Positions 45,767 to 56,631 of a stretch of 64,000 nt of DNA are shown in pieces. Within the stretch, counting starts at the first letter, position 1; each line of letters opens with the position of its first letter. This DNA comes from Sphingobium vermicomposti (GTDB lineage: Bacteria > Pseudomonadota > Alphaproteobacteria > Sphingomonadales > Sphingomonadaceae), in NCBI RefSeq assembly GCF_011762025.1, contig NZ_JAASQR010000002.1, positions 496,001 to 560,000 on the forward strand, in the 5' to 3' direction. A program made the position numbers and the translations under genes. The notes beneath the pieces were generated by a model. That model saw only the letters and a list, made by a program, of their open reading frames with translations. It ran no database searches and was not told the DNA's origin.

Positions 45767-45890
45767 TCCGTTCGGGCTGAGCCGGTCGAAGCCCAATCCT
45801 TCTCTGAAGAAAAGTGGAACCCTTCGACAAGCTCAGGGCGAACGGAGGAGGGGTTTGTCAGAACGGTCGAGGCAAGCTCAGCCCGAACGG
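45767..45890. repeat. cluster of three REP-like palindromic units between trpB and trpA
   Basis: Three related units: 45767-45794 (core CGTTCGGGCTGAGC and GGTCGAAG), 45820-45845 in opposite orientation (CTTCGACAAGCTCAGG and GCGAACGG), and 45861-45890 (GGTCGAGGCAAGCTCAGC and CCGAACGG), more diverged. Units 1 and 2 are inverted relative to each other and could pair into a large hairpin in the transcript. Elements of this type are common in intergenic DNA of sphingomonads and several other GC-rich bacteria. Confidence 0.8.
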
Positions 45891-45911
45891 GGGTGGGGTG
45901 GGTGTGAAGGA

Positions 45912-47141
45912 TCATATCTCCACCCCCAGCGCGCTTGCCACCGTGAAGATATCCTTGTCGCCACGACCCGACAGGTTGACGACGATGATCTGGTCCGCAT
46001 CCATGGTCGGCGCGACCTTTTCCGCCGATGCGATGGCGTGAGCGGATTCCAGCGCGGGGATGATGCCTTCGAGTGCGGAGAGCTTCTGGAAGCTGGCGAG
46101 TGCCTCATCATCCGTGATCGGCATATATTGAACCCGGCCGATTTCGTGCAGCCAGCTATGTTCAGGGCCGATGCCGGGATAGTCGAGGCCAGCCGAAATG
46201 CTGTGCGCTTCGGTGATCTGGCCGTCTTCGTCCTGCAACAAATAGGTGCGGTTGCCGTGCAGGATGCCCGATGCGCCGCCCGCCAGGGATGCGGCATGCT
46301 TGCCCGTCAGGCCTTCGCCCGCCGCTTCCACGCCGATCATCTTCACGTCCACATCGTCCAGGAAGGGATGGAACAGGCCGATGGCGTTGGAACCGCCTCC
46401 GACCGGGGCGATCAGCATGTCGGGCAGGCGACCTTCAATCTCAACGATCTGCTCGCGCGCTTCCTTGCCGATCACCGACTGGAAATCGCGGACCAGCTCT
46501 GGATAGGGGTGCGGGCCGGCGGCGGTGCCGATGATGTAGAAAGTGTCGTGGACATTCGAGACCCAGTGACGCAGCGCATCGTTCATGGCGTCCTTCAACG
46601 TCTGCGACCCGGAAATGACCGGAATGACTTCGGCACCCAGCAACTTCATGCGAAAGACATTGGGCTTTTGCCGCTCGACATCCTTCGCGCCCATGAAAAT
46701 CTTGCATTCCATGCCGAACAGCGCGGCGACGGTCGCGGTAGCAACACCATGCTGGCCCGCGCCGGTTTCGGCGATGACCTTCTTCTTGCCCATGCGACGG
46801 GCGAGCAGCGCCTGGCCGATGCAATTGTTGATCTTGTGCGCGCCGGTGTGGTTCAGCTCCTCGCGCTTGAGGTAGATCTTCGCACCTTTGCCCGGCTCCG
46901 CCCCAGCGCGCAGCGCTTCGGTCAGGCGACTGGCATAATAAAGCGGATTGGGTCGGCCGACATAGGTCCGCAACAGTTCCTCAAACTCGGCTTCAAACGC
47001 CGGGTCCTGCTTTGCGTCCCGATAGACCTTTTCCAGTTCCAAAATGATCGGCATCAGCGTTTCGGCGACGTAGCGGCCGCCGAAAGCACCGAAATGACCC
47101 GACGCATCGGGCTGGGAGCGGAGGGAGTTGCTGATGGTCAT
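45912..47141 (-). CDS. trpB: tryptophan synthase beta subunit
   Basis: PLP enzyme joining indole and serine. The 409-residue protein shows [36 protein letters not shown], the PLP lysine in [41 protein letters not shown], and the phosphate loop [13 protein letters not shown]. Its ATG overlaps the trpF stop by 4 bases. trpF-trpB-trpA order is typical for alphaproteobacteria; trpE, G, D and C are not in the window. Confidence 0.98.
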   Translation of the reverse strand: MTISNSLRSQPDASGHFGAFGGRYVAETLMPIILELEKVYRDAKQDPAFEAEFEELLRTYVGRPNPLYYASRLTEALRAGAEPGKGAKIYLKREELNHTGAHKINNCIGQALLARRMGKKKVIAETGAGQHGVATATVAALFGMECKIFMGAKDVERQKPNVFRMKLLGAEVIPVISGSQTLKDAMNDALRHWVSNVHDTFYIIGTAAGPHPYPELVRDFQSVIGKEAREQIVEIEGRLPDMLIAPVGGGSNAIGLFHPFLDDVDVKMIGVEAAGEGLTGKHAASLAGGASGILHGNRTYLLQDEDGQITEAHSISAGLDYPGIGPEHSWLHEIGRVQYMPITDDEALASFQKLSALEGIIPALESAHAIASAEKVAPTMDADQIIVVNLSGRGDKDIFTVASALGVEI

Positions 47142-47782
47142 AATGGCTGAGCCGCTTTGCAGAAGGCCATGATCTTGTCCACACTCTTGATGCCGGGCGC
47201 GCTTTCCACGCCGGATGAAACGTCAATCATCGGCGCGCCGGTGATGCGGATCGCCTCGGCGACATTGTCGATGCCCAGGCCACCTGACAGGCCCCATGGA
47301 ATGGATATGGGGACGCCGCGCAGCAGGGTCCAGTCAAAGCGCACGCCCATGCCGCCGGGCAGGGCCGCTCCGTCCGGCGTCTTCGCGTCGAACAGAAGGC
47401 GGTCGGCTGCCCCGGCATAGGCTTTGGCAGCGTCGATATCCGCGCGGGTCTTCACGGAAATGGCCTTCCACACCGGCAGGCCAAAGCGTTGCCGAATGGC
47501 GGCGACGCGTTCGGGGCTTTCCCGCCCGTGCAGCTGCAGCGCGGTGAGGGCGTTGGTGGCGACGAGTTCGCCCAGCATCTCGTCGGTCGGCTCCACCAGG
47601 ACGGCGACCCGTTCGACATGCGCGGGTATGATCGGCGCAAGCGCCCGCAACTGCTCCGCTTCGACATGGCGCGGGCTTTTGGCGAAATGAACAAAACCCA
47701 GATGCGTCGCACCCGCAGCAATGGCTGCGCCCACGGTTTCGGGCGTGGACAGACCACAAATCTTGATGGCGAGTCGGGACAT
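47138..47782 (-). CDS. trpF: phosphoribosylanthranilate isomerase
   Basis: Third step of the tryptophan branch. The 214-residue TIM barrel has [35 protein letters not shown] (catalytic Cys in KICG), [20 protein letters not shown] and [40 protein letters not shown]. It starts 9 bases after the acyltransferase stop codon and overlaps trpB, so the transcript probably begins at or before the acyltransferase gene. Confidence 0.97.
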   Translation of the reverse strand: MSRLAIKICGLSTPETVGAAIAAGATHLGFVHFAKSPRHVEAEQLRALAPIIPAHVERVAVLVEPTDEMLGELVATNALTALQLHGRESPERVAAIRQRFGLPVWKAISVKTRADIDAAKAYAGAADRLLFDAKTPDGAALPGGMGVRFDWTLLRGVPISIPWGLSGGLGIDNVAEAIRITGAPMIDVSSGVESAPGIKSVDKIMAFCKAAQPL

Positions 47783-47791
47783 TGGGCGGCT

Positions 47792-48661
47792 TTAAGCGGT
47801 TGGCGCTGTCAGGTCCATGTCATGCAGCGCAAGCCATTGGTCGGCATGATCGACGCACGCTTTGCCAAGGAAGGCGTCCACCTGCGCCATGATCTGATCA
47901 TCGGTCAGCGCGATGGGGTCGAGCGGCGGATGCCAATCAATGCGGAAGTTCGCCCCCTCCGTGCGGACCATGCAAAAGGGAAGGAACCTCGCCCCTGCCT
48001 TGCGCGCCAGGCGCAGAGCCACCGAAAGATTGCCCGACGGCGGCAGATCGCGGCCAAATCGCGGGAACCAGACCTGCCGTTCGCGCCGTTCGTCCACCAA
48101 TATGTAGAGCATCGCGCGATCCTTGTCGGACAGATGCCGCAGGATCGCGCGGGCCGCCGCGCTCCCGGTGATCGCTTCCCCCATATAGCTTTGCCGCGCG
48201 CGTTGCAGCATCGCCGCCTGCTTCGGGTCAGCGGGCGGTTGATACACGCCAAGCGGCGGCCGATCGGTGTTGGCCTTCAGATGAGCCGCCAGAACGTCCC
48301 AGTTACCGACATGAACCGTCAGGAAAATCATCGGGCGCGCCGAGCCGAGCGCTTCTCGATACGCCGCCTCGTCCGTGATGCTGACATGGCGGGCGCTTAC
48401 CAGCCGGTCCACGTTCGCCAGTTCCGCCATGGTGCGGCCAAGGTTGAACCAGCGGCGCGTCAGCATCGCCTCCCGCGCGCCTTCATCAAGGTCGGGACGC
48501 AAAATGGCCAGGTTGGCGCGGGCGCGCTGGTCGCGCAGCTTCATCGACTTGCGGGCGATGTTCGCCGACAGCCATCCGCCCAACCATGACGCGATGGACG
48601 CAGGGAGGATGCGGAGGAGGGTGAAGAGAAAGGGGTTGGAGAGCATCGCGCCTGCCGTCAT
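47792..48661 (-). CDS. LpxL/HtrB-type lipid A acyltransferase
   Basis: A 289-residue inner-membrane acyltransferase of the lysophospholipid/lipid A late-acylation family. The HxxxxD catalytic motif is in FLTVHVGNWDVLAAH; PLGVYQPP, ILVDERRERQVWFPRFGRD and LRLARKAGARFLPFCMVR are other family segments. It has an N-terminal hydrophobic helix (about 5-30). Start at ATG 48661 or 48646. A longer reading frame upstream overlaps the divergent glycosyltransferase and is not believed. Many sphingomonads have glycosphingolipids in place of lipopolysaccharide, so the acceptor lipid is an open question. Confidence 0.82.
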   Translation of the reverse strand: MTAGAMLSNPFLFTLLRILPASIASWLGGWLSANIARKSMKLRDQRARANLAILRPDLDEGAREAMLTRRWFNLGRTMAELANVDRLVSARHVSITDEAAYREALGSARPMIFLTVHVGNWDVLAAHLKANTDRPPLGVYQPPADPKQAAMLQRARQSYMGEAITGSAAARAILRHLSDKDRAMLYILVDERRERQVWFPRFGRDLPPSGNLSVALRLARKAGARFLPFCMVRTEGANFRIDWHPPLDPIALTDDQIMAQVDAFLGKACVDHADQWLALHDMDLTAPTA

Positions 48662-48699
48662 ACAGCAGCGGTCGGGGTGGTAAAGGGCTTGGATTGCAG

Positions 48700-49818
48700 A
48701 TGAATTGGGCCTTGGGAATATGGATCGCCTTGCAGGGGCTGACCCTTGCCGGGGTGTTGAACTACTGGCGGCATCTGCCGGTGAACGGGAAAGTGGAAGC
48801 GCCCGACGGCGTGGTGATGCTGCTGTCCGTGCGGGACGACTGGGATGGCGGAGCGGCACTGATCGCCCGGTTGAAGGCACAGACGGCGCGGTTCCGGTTG
48901 TTAATTGCGACTTCCGGCAACTGTGCGGCGGCGGAGGCGCTGGTAGCGCGAGAGGGCGATTGGGTGCAGATCGTCCGGGCCGGTGTCGCGGTGGATGAGG
49001 GGCAGAAGGTCCACAAATTGCGGGCCGCCTTGCGGGCTTTGCAGGCCGAGGATCGCTATCTGGTTTTCGTGGACGCGGATATAGAGCCGCCCGCACGGCT
49101 GGTCGGGCGGCTGCTCTTTCCTCTGGTACGGGGGAAGGCGGATATCGTGACCGGCTATCGGCTGCTGCTGCCAGAAGCGCACTGGCAAGCGGCGCTGGTC
49201 GGCGCGGTCGAAATGCAACTGGCGACATTGCCCAGAGCGGCGAGTGCGACCATGCCCTGGGGCGGCGCAATGGCCCTGACGCGGGAAGTGGCGGAGCGGC
49301 TCGATCTGGACGCGGCGCTGGCGGGACGTTTGTCGGATGACATGGCGATCGGGCTGGCCGGATGGAAAGCCAAGCTGCGGTTGCGCCCAGTGCGGGATTT
49401 GCTGGTGGCCTCACCGCTGGAGGCGCGGGGAGCGATTGGTTTTGGGGTGCGGCAGTATCGGCATATCGTTACCAACAGCATGGGAATGTGGCTGGTCGCT
49501 ACGCTTGTGGTCACGGCGCAGGCTTTGGGCTGGGTCTGGGCGATTGGCTGGGGTGGACTGGCTGCTTTGGCTGTAGGCTATGGCGCGGCTGCGACGCGGG
49601 CGCTGGTGCGGCGACGGATTTTAGCGGGCGTGCTAGAGCCGAAGCAGGTGCGGGCGGCTCGGCGGTCGCTTTGGTGGGATGTGGTTGCACCGTTCGCGGT
49701 GTGCTGGGCGCATCTTGGGATGCAGTTGATGGCGGCTTGTTCGAGGCGGATCAGATGGGGTGGGATTGATTATTGGGTGAAGCGCGGGAAGGTGGTGCGG
49801 ATGGAGAGGGTGAAGTGA
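48700..49818 (+). CDS. GT21-like glycosyltransferase (ceramide glycosyltransferase-like)
   Basis: A 372-residue membrane glycosyltransferase. It has an N-terminal helix (about 5-22), a GT-A catalytic domain with YLVFVDADIEPPARLVGRLLFPLV (the DxD-type metal site), WGGAMALTREVAERL, DDMAIGLAGWKAKLRL (the D3 aspartate) and RQYRH, close to the (Q/R)xxRW motif of processive and GT21 enzymes, followed by C-terminal hydrophobic helices. GT21 contains ceramide glucosyltransferases, and sphingomonads make glucuronosyl- or glycosyl-ceramides, so this is a good candidate, though HpnI-like hopanoid enzymes are related. It starts 38 bases from the divergent acyltransferase gene. Confidence 0.8.
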   Translation: MNWALGIWIALQGLTLAGVLNYWRHLPVNGKVEAPDGVVMLLSVRDDWDGGAALIARLKAQTARFRLLIATSGNCAAAEALVAREGDWVQIVRAGVAVDEGQKVHKLRAALRALQAEDRYLVFVDADIEPPARLVGRLLFPLVRGKADIVTGYRLLLPEAHWQAALVGAVEMQLATLPRAASATMPWGGAMALTREVAERLDLDAALAGRLSDDMAIGLAGWKAKLRLRPVRDLLVASPLEARGAIGFGVRQYRHIVTNSMGMWLVATLVVTAQALGWVWAIGWGGLAALAVGYGAAATRALVRRRILAGVLEPKQVRAARRSLWWDVVAPFAVCWAHLGMQLMAACSRRIRWGGIDYWVKRGKVVRMERVK

Positions 49819-49904
49819 TCGTGTTCGAAAATCGTCAGTCATCTCTTGGTATTTCGCTCGGAAAATAGGTTGTATCACTCGTCCAAGTTCATCATCCCAA
49901 GGAG

Positions 49905-50507
49905 ATGACAGTAACTGAACTTCTTGTAACGGCGTTCAATGCAGGCATGGCAAATGACGTCGAGCTTCATGAAAAATGGATTTGGGTAACCCATAAACTC
50001 GCTGCGGATAGCGGAGTAGCGCATATGGGAGCTGTGGCTTCCGATAGTCGCTTAGACATGCTCCTTCGAGTGATGGAACTCGAACGGTTAGAGCGATTAA
50101 AAGCCGCCGAAGCAGGGGAAGTCGATTTCGCAGACGACATTTTCATGTCGCTATCCGAATGTTGGGTGCTGCGTGCATATGAGGTCATACGAGCCACTTG
50201 GGAGCGCCACGGGCGACCAAAAGAAGGCAAAATTTACACTCTCGTAGAAAGATTGGGCTTGGTGCGAATGCCAATCGCCAAAGGGGAAATCCAGCAAGCG
50301 AAAAAGGCTCCAGGCCCCATTCTATTAGTTAATATCGATGGCTCAGAGATTAAGCCTTACGCTGCTGACGGTTCCTACGTGATGCCCAGAGGCATCTGCG
50401 GCGCTACGGGAGCAGCTTTGTGGATCGTTGCAAATATCAAGAGTGGAGGCTCGGTCGAAATTTGTCGGCGCGACCTTTCGAATGAATTTTTAGGCTTGTT
50501 CGACTGA
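49905..50507 (+). CDS. orphan protein, unknown function
   Basis: A 200-residue soluble protein that I do not recognise. Residues ~1-110 look helical (DMLLRVMELERLERLKAAEAGEVDFADDIFMSLSECWVLRAYEVIRATWERHG); the C-terminal part (about 140-200) looks beta-rich, with MPRGICGATGAALWIVANI. Codon use is more AT-rich and less biased than in neighbours (ATT, TTA, AAA, CGA are frequent), suggesting acquisition by transfer. AAGGAG directly abuts the ATG at 49905, an unusually short spacing; an ATG at 49947 is an alternative start. Confidence 0.65.
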   Translation: MTVTELLVTAFNAGMANDVELHEKWIWVTHKLAADSGVAHMGAVASDSRLDMLLRVMELERLERLKAAEAGEVDFADDIFMSLSECWVLRAYEVIRATWERHGRPKEGKIYTLVERLGLVRMPIAKGEIQQAKKAPGPILLVNIDGSEIKPYAADGSYVMPRGICGATGAALWIVANIKSGGSVEICRRDLSNEFLGLFD

Positions 50508-50630
50508 CCTTCGCGGTGTTTGCATTGTTAATTGCATTCACTGTGCTGTTCCAAAAACACTAGTTCGTCTTGTCGTCATCTCCACAGGCGCGGGAATGGC
50601 GGGAGGAGAAAGAGGCGCGCCTTGCTGAGC

Positions 50631-50655
50631 ATTTCTCGACTTCGCTCGAAACGAG
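50631..50655. repeat. short REP-like element
   Basis: The segment around CTCGACTTCGCTCGAAACGAG contains self-complementary CTCG/CGAG and TCGA parts. It resembles a short dispersed intergenic repeat of sphingomonads. It lies directly after the DUF952 stop codon and could form a hairpin at the end of the gyrA-DUF952 transcript. Confidence 0.45.
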
Positions 50656-50656
50656 C

Positions 50657-51000
50657 CTAAAACCCCGCAGGAAATAGATGCTTGCCCTGCTCATCCAGCC
50701 GTAGCACGACCTTCCCGGCCACCGCACTCAAAGGCAACTCGCCATATAGATGCGGGAACAACGCCCCACCGCGCGACTTTTCCCACTTCACCGCCTCGCC
50801 AAAAGGCGCAAGGTCGACCATGACCATCACCAGATGATCCTGGCCCGCGAAATGCTTCGCCGCTGTTTCTGCCGCCTGCTGCCGGGTGGACATGTGGATA
50901 TAGCCATCGGCCAGATCGACGGGCGCGCCCTTGAACACGCCGTCGGTCTTTAGCTGGTCATACTGGTCCTTGGTCAGGATCTTGTAGGCGAAGAGGTCGC

Positions 51001-51004
<4 letters not shown>
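50657..51004 (-). CDS. DUF952 family protein
   Basis: A 115-residue protein of the DUF952 family, a small fold of unknown function sometimes compared with ADP-ribose-related or glutathione-linked domains. Family segments are AYKILTKDQYDQLKTDGVFKGAPVDLADGYIHMSTRQQAAETAAKHFAGQDHLVMVMVDL, KWEKSRGGALFPHLYGELPLSAV. Its ATG overlaps the gyrA stop by 4 bases, so it is translated together with gyrA. What this has to do with gyrase is not known. Confidence 0.85.
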
Positions 51005-53745
<2,741 letters not shown>

Positions 53746-53778
53746 GCACTAGCGGAGCGAAACAAATCTGTCACCCCT

Positions 53779-53802
53779 CGCGCACGTACGCGCACGCGCG
53801 CG
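53779..53802. other. alternating pyrimidine-purine (Z-DNA-prone) tract upstream of gyrA
   Basis: Twenty-four bases alternate strictly between pyrimidine and purine: CGCGCACGTACG followed by CGCACGCGCGCG. It starts 34 bases upstream of the gyrA start codon, where the promoter or leader should be. Sequences of this kind flip to left-handed Z-DNA under negative supercoiling. Confidence 0.7.
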
Positions 53803-53940
53803 ACGGACAAGCTGCAAGAAGGGGCTGACATGCTGGGAAGTGGTGCATATACGCTGTTCAAACGTCATTCACGCGTCGCCCCCTAATCGGCGCATAACCA
53901 AAGGCCGCCTGTCCCCCCAGGCGCAGAGGAGAAGATGATC

Positions 53941-55215
53941 ATGCGTTTTGTTACCCCCGTGGCGCTTGCGCTGGTACTGGCGCTGACCGGCGGCGCGGTT
54001 TCCGCTCCCGCAATGGCGGCGAAGAAGGAAGACAAGAAGGGCGGCGCGCCCAAACTGAATGTGTCCGCCGACGTGATCAAATCGTTGCAGGCTGCTCAGG
54101 AAGCCAGCAAGAATAACGATTTCGTCGCGGCCAAGGCGGCATTGGCGGAAGCCGACACCAAAGCCCAGTCGAACGACGACAAATATCAGATCGGCGCGGT
54201 CAAACTGAACACCTCCATCGCGGCAAAGGACAATGCGCTGCAGGGCGAAGCACTGACGCAGATGCTGGACAGTGGCCTTACTCCGCCCGAACAGCTTGGC
54301 CAGTTCAACGCCATTGCCGCCGATCAGGCTTTGCAAGCGAAGAATTATGACCTCGCCATCTCGCGGGCGAAGGCTGCGGCCCAGGCAGGCTACAAGCCCG
54401 AAAGCGTCAATGTGACCTTGGCTCAGGCCTATTTCGGCAAGGCTGGCACCGCCAATGCATCGGCGGAACCAGCGCGTGGCCTTAACCAGCAGGGCCTTGC
54501 CGCGCTGAAGGCAGCGGCGGACGCCACAAAGGCGGCGGGCGGTCAGGTTCCGGCGCAATGGTATCAGATTGGCGTTAGCCGGGCCGCCGGGGCGCGTCTG
54601 CCCGAAACCGCCATATGGGCGAAGGCCGCCTATGAGGCACAGCCGAGCGGCGAGAATCTGCGCACGCTGATCCGCCTGTTTCAGCAGTCCAATCCCAACA
54701 TCACCCCCCGCGAAAATCTGGACGTGCTGCGCCTGATGGCGGCATCGGGCGGTCTGGTCGTGGCCGGTGACTATACCGAATATGCCGAAATGGCGTCGAA
54801 GACCGGCATTTATGGAGAGGTGAAGTCGGCAATCGATGCGGGCCGCGCAAAGGGCGTGCTGAAGGGGACTGCGGGTGCCGACGTCTATCAGACCACCACA
54901 CCCAAAATCGCCAGCGACAAGAGCTCGCTTCCCTCCGCCGAAGCCGACGCACGCAAGGCCGCCAACGGCAAGATCGCAGCGGCTACGGGCGACGCCTATC
55001 TGGGCTATGGCGACTATGTGAAAGCCGCGGCGATGTTCGAACTCGCCAAGCAGAAGGGCGGGGTCGATGCGGATGAAGTCAACACCAGGCTAGGCATTGC
55101 AAAGGCGCTGGGCGGCGATGCAGCCGCCGCCAAAACCGCGCTGCAGTCGGTTCAGGCGGGCGCCCGCAAGCAGATCGCGGACCTCTGGCTGACCTATCTG
55201 TCGACCAAGGCTTGA
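53941..55215 (+). CDS. secreted helical-repeat (TPR-like) protein, first of a pair
   Basis: A 424-residue protein with a signal peptide (about 1-27, VTPVALALVLALTGGAVSAPAMA). The rest is alanine-rich and helical with TPR-like repeats, for example LQAAQEASKNNDFVAAKAALAEADTKAQ and YDLAISRAKAAAQAGYKPESVNVTLAQAYFG. The final repeat GDAYLGYGDYVKAAAMFELAKQKGGVDADEVNTRLGIAKALGGD matches the end of the next gene. The ATG at 53941 has AGGAG 9 bases upstream, better spaced than the ATG at 53935. It is divergent from gyrA. Its role is probably a periplasmic scaffold, unproven. Confidence 0.8.
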   Translation: MRFVTPVALALVLALTGGAVSAPAMAAKKEDKKGGAPKLNVSADVIKSLQAAQEASKNNDFVAAKAALAEADTKAQSNDDKYQIGAVKLNTSIAAKDNALQGEALTQMLDSGLTPPEQLGQFNAIAADQALQAKNYDLAISRAKAAAQAGYKPESVNVTLAQAYFGKAGTANASAEPARGLNQQGLAALKAAADATKAAGGQVPAQWYQIGVSRAAGARLPETAIWAKAAYEAQPSGENLRTLIRLFQQSNPNITPRENLDVLRLMAASGGLVVAGDYTEYAEMASKTGIYGEVKSAIDAGRAKGVLKGTAGADVYQTTTPKIASDKSSLPSAEADARKAANGKIAAATGDAYLGYGDYVKAAAMFELAKQKGGVDADEVNTRLGIAKALGGDAAAAKTALQSVQAGARKQIADLWLTYLSTKA

Positions 55216-55322
55216 TTGACCAGGCGCGCTCGCCGCGTGGCGGGCGCGCCTTCGCCATGACAGCGGCAATAAAACAGGGACCGGCGCCAGGCGTCCGGGA
55301 AGAAAAAGGGGGACGGCCCAAA

Positions 55323-56597
55323 ATGGCCCGCATTCAACTATCGACGATCACCTACGGGTTGCTGGCGACTGCCGGAGTGATTGCGGCGGCAACGCCCGCC
55401 ATGGCCAAGAAACAGTCTGCAAGCGGGCCGGTCGTCCAGATGTCCGAATCCTTCCGCGCATCGGCCCATGCCGCCGACGCCGCGATCAAGGCGGGCGACG
55501 CAGCTTCGGCGCAGGGCCGGATCGCCGCACTGATGCCGTCGAGCGATTTTGAAGCCTATGTAGCGGCAGGGCTGCGGTTCGAAGTGGCTGTGCTGCGACA
55601 GGATTATCAGGCGCAGCGCATCGCCCTGACCGACATGTTCAAAACCAGCTCCGTGCCAAAGAAGGACGCCCCCCGCCTGCGCTATATCGCGGGCTATCTG
55701 TCCTATGTCGTCGGCAATAATGCAGATGCGCTAGCCCAGCTCGATTATGCCAAGACGCTGGGATATGATGGAATCGACGCGACGTTGTTGCGCGCCGACA
55801 TCTATTTGCGCAAAAACAAGCCCAAGGAAGCGCGGCCCTATGTGCAGGAAGCGCTTGCCCGCCAGCGGGCCTCGGGCCAGCCGATCCCGGCCGCCTGGTA
55901 TGACCGCGCGATCTCCATGGCCTATGCGGCGGGCGACTGGTCGGAAGTCGGCTCACTCTATCGCGAGCGGCTGAGCCTTTATGGCTCGGCAGGCGAATGG
56001 CGATCGGCACTGGCCAACTACCTGACGGCCCCCGGCATGGACTCCCAGGTGCAACTTGATCTCTATCGGTTGCAGGCGGCCAATGGCGCGATGGCGAGCG
56101 AAAGGGATTATCAGGCCTATGCTCAGTTCGCTGAAAAGGCGGGCAACCATGCCGAAGCAAAGGCGATCATCGAAGCCGGACGCGCTGCGGGCAAGCTGAC
56201 ATCGACGCAGGCGGCGACGGCGACCCTGATGAAGAGCGTGACGCCCAAGGCAGCCAAACAGATTGCGGCCCTGCCTGCCGCTGCCAAGAAAGCAGCGTCG
56301 GCCAAGGACGGGTCAGCGGCGCTGGCGGTGGCGGACGATTATTTCTCGCTCAGTCAGTTTCCACAAGCGGTCGCACAATATCGACTGGCCTTGAGCAAGG
56401 GCGGCGTCGATCAGGGCCGGGCGAACACGCGGCTGGGCATCGCGCTGGCGCGTTCGGGTGATCTGCCGGGCGGCAAGGCTGCGCTGGCGCAGGTGAGCGG
56501 CAACTGGGCCAATGTCGCGGGATTCTGGACAGTGTGGATCGATCAGCAGAGCCGCAAAGTCGCCGAACGTCCGGCGATATCCTCTCCGGCCAGTTGA
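55323..56597 (+). CDS. secreted helical-repeat (TPR-like) protein, second of a pair
   Basis: A 424-residue protein, the same length as its upstream neighbour from the chosen starts. It has a signal peptide (about 1-29, ITYGLLATAGVIAAATPAMAKK) and TPR-like repeats, such as RLRYIAGYLSYVVGNNADALAQLDYAKTLGYDGIDATLLRADIYLRKNKPKEARPYVQEAL. The C-terminal repeat (DDYFSLSQFPQAVAQYRLALSKGGVDQGRANTRLGIALARSGD) is clearly related to that of the first protein; the N-terminal halves have diverged. AGGGGG lies 10 bases before the ATG at 55323. The gap of 107 bases suggests co-transcription. Confidence 0.8.
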   Translation: MARIQLSTITYGLLATAGVIAAATPAMAKKQSASGPVVQMSESFRASAHAADAAIKAGDAASAQGRIAALMPSSDFEAYVAAGLRFEVAVLRQDYQAQRIALTDMFKTSSVPKKDAPRLRYIAGYLSYVVGNNADALAQLDYAKTLGYDGIDATLLRADIYLRKNKPKEARPYVQEALARQRASGQPIPAAWYDRAISMAYAAGDWSEVGSLYRERLSLYGSAGEWRSALANYLTAPGMDSQVQLDLYRLQAANGAMASERDYQAYAQFAEKAGNHAEAKAIIEAGRAAGKLTSTQAATATLMKSVTPKAAKQIAALPAAAKKAASAKDGSAALAVADDYFSLSQFPQAVAQYRLALSKGGVDQGRANTRLGIALARSGDLPGGKAALAQVSGNWANVAGFWTVWIDQQSRKVAERPAISSPAS

Positions 56598-56604
56598 GGC
56601 GGAC

Positions 56605-56631
56605 GCCGTTGCCGGTCAGACTGGCAACGGC
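56605..56631. terminator. hairpin at the meeting point of convergent genes
   Basis: GCCGTTGCC (56605-56613) and GGCAACGGC (56623-56631) form a perfect 9-bp stem. It begins 8 bases after the stop of the repeat protein and covers the last codons of the lrp-type gene. There is no T-run, so its action as a two-way terminator is uncertain. Confidence 0.4.

Noticed and set aside
48662..49414. N-terminal extension of the acyltransferase reading frame
   Set aside because: It would add 251 proline/arginine-rich residues, overlap the divergent glycosyltransferase gene, and precede the normal start of the family.
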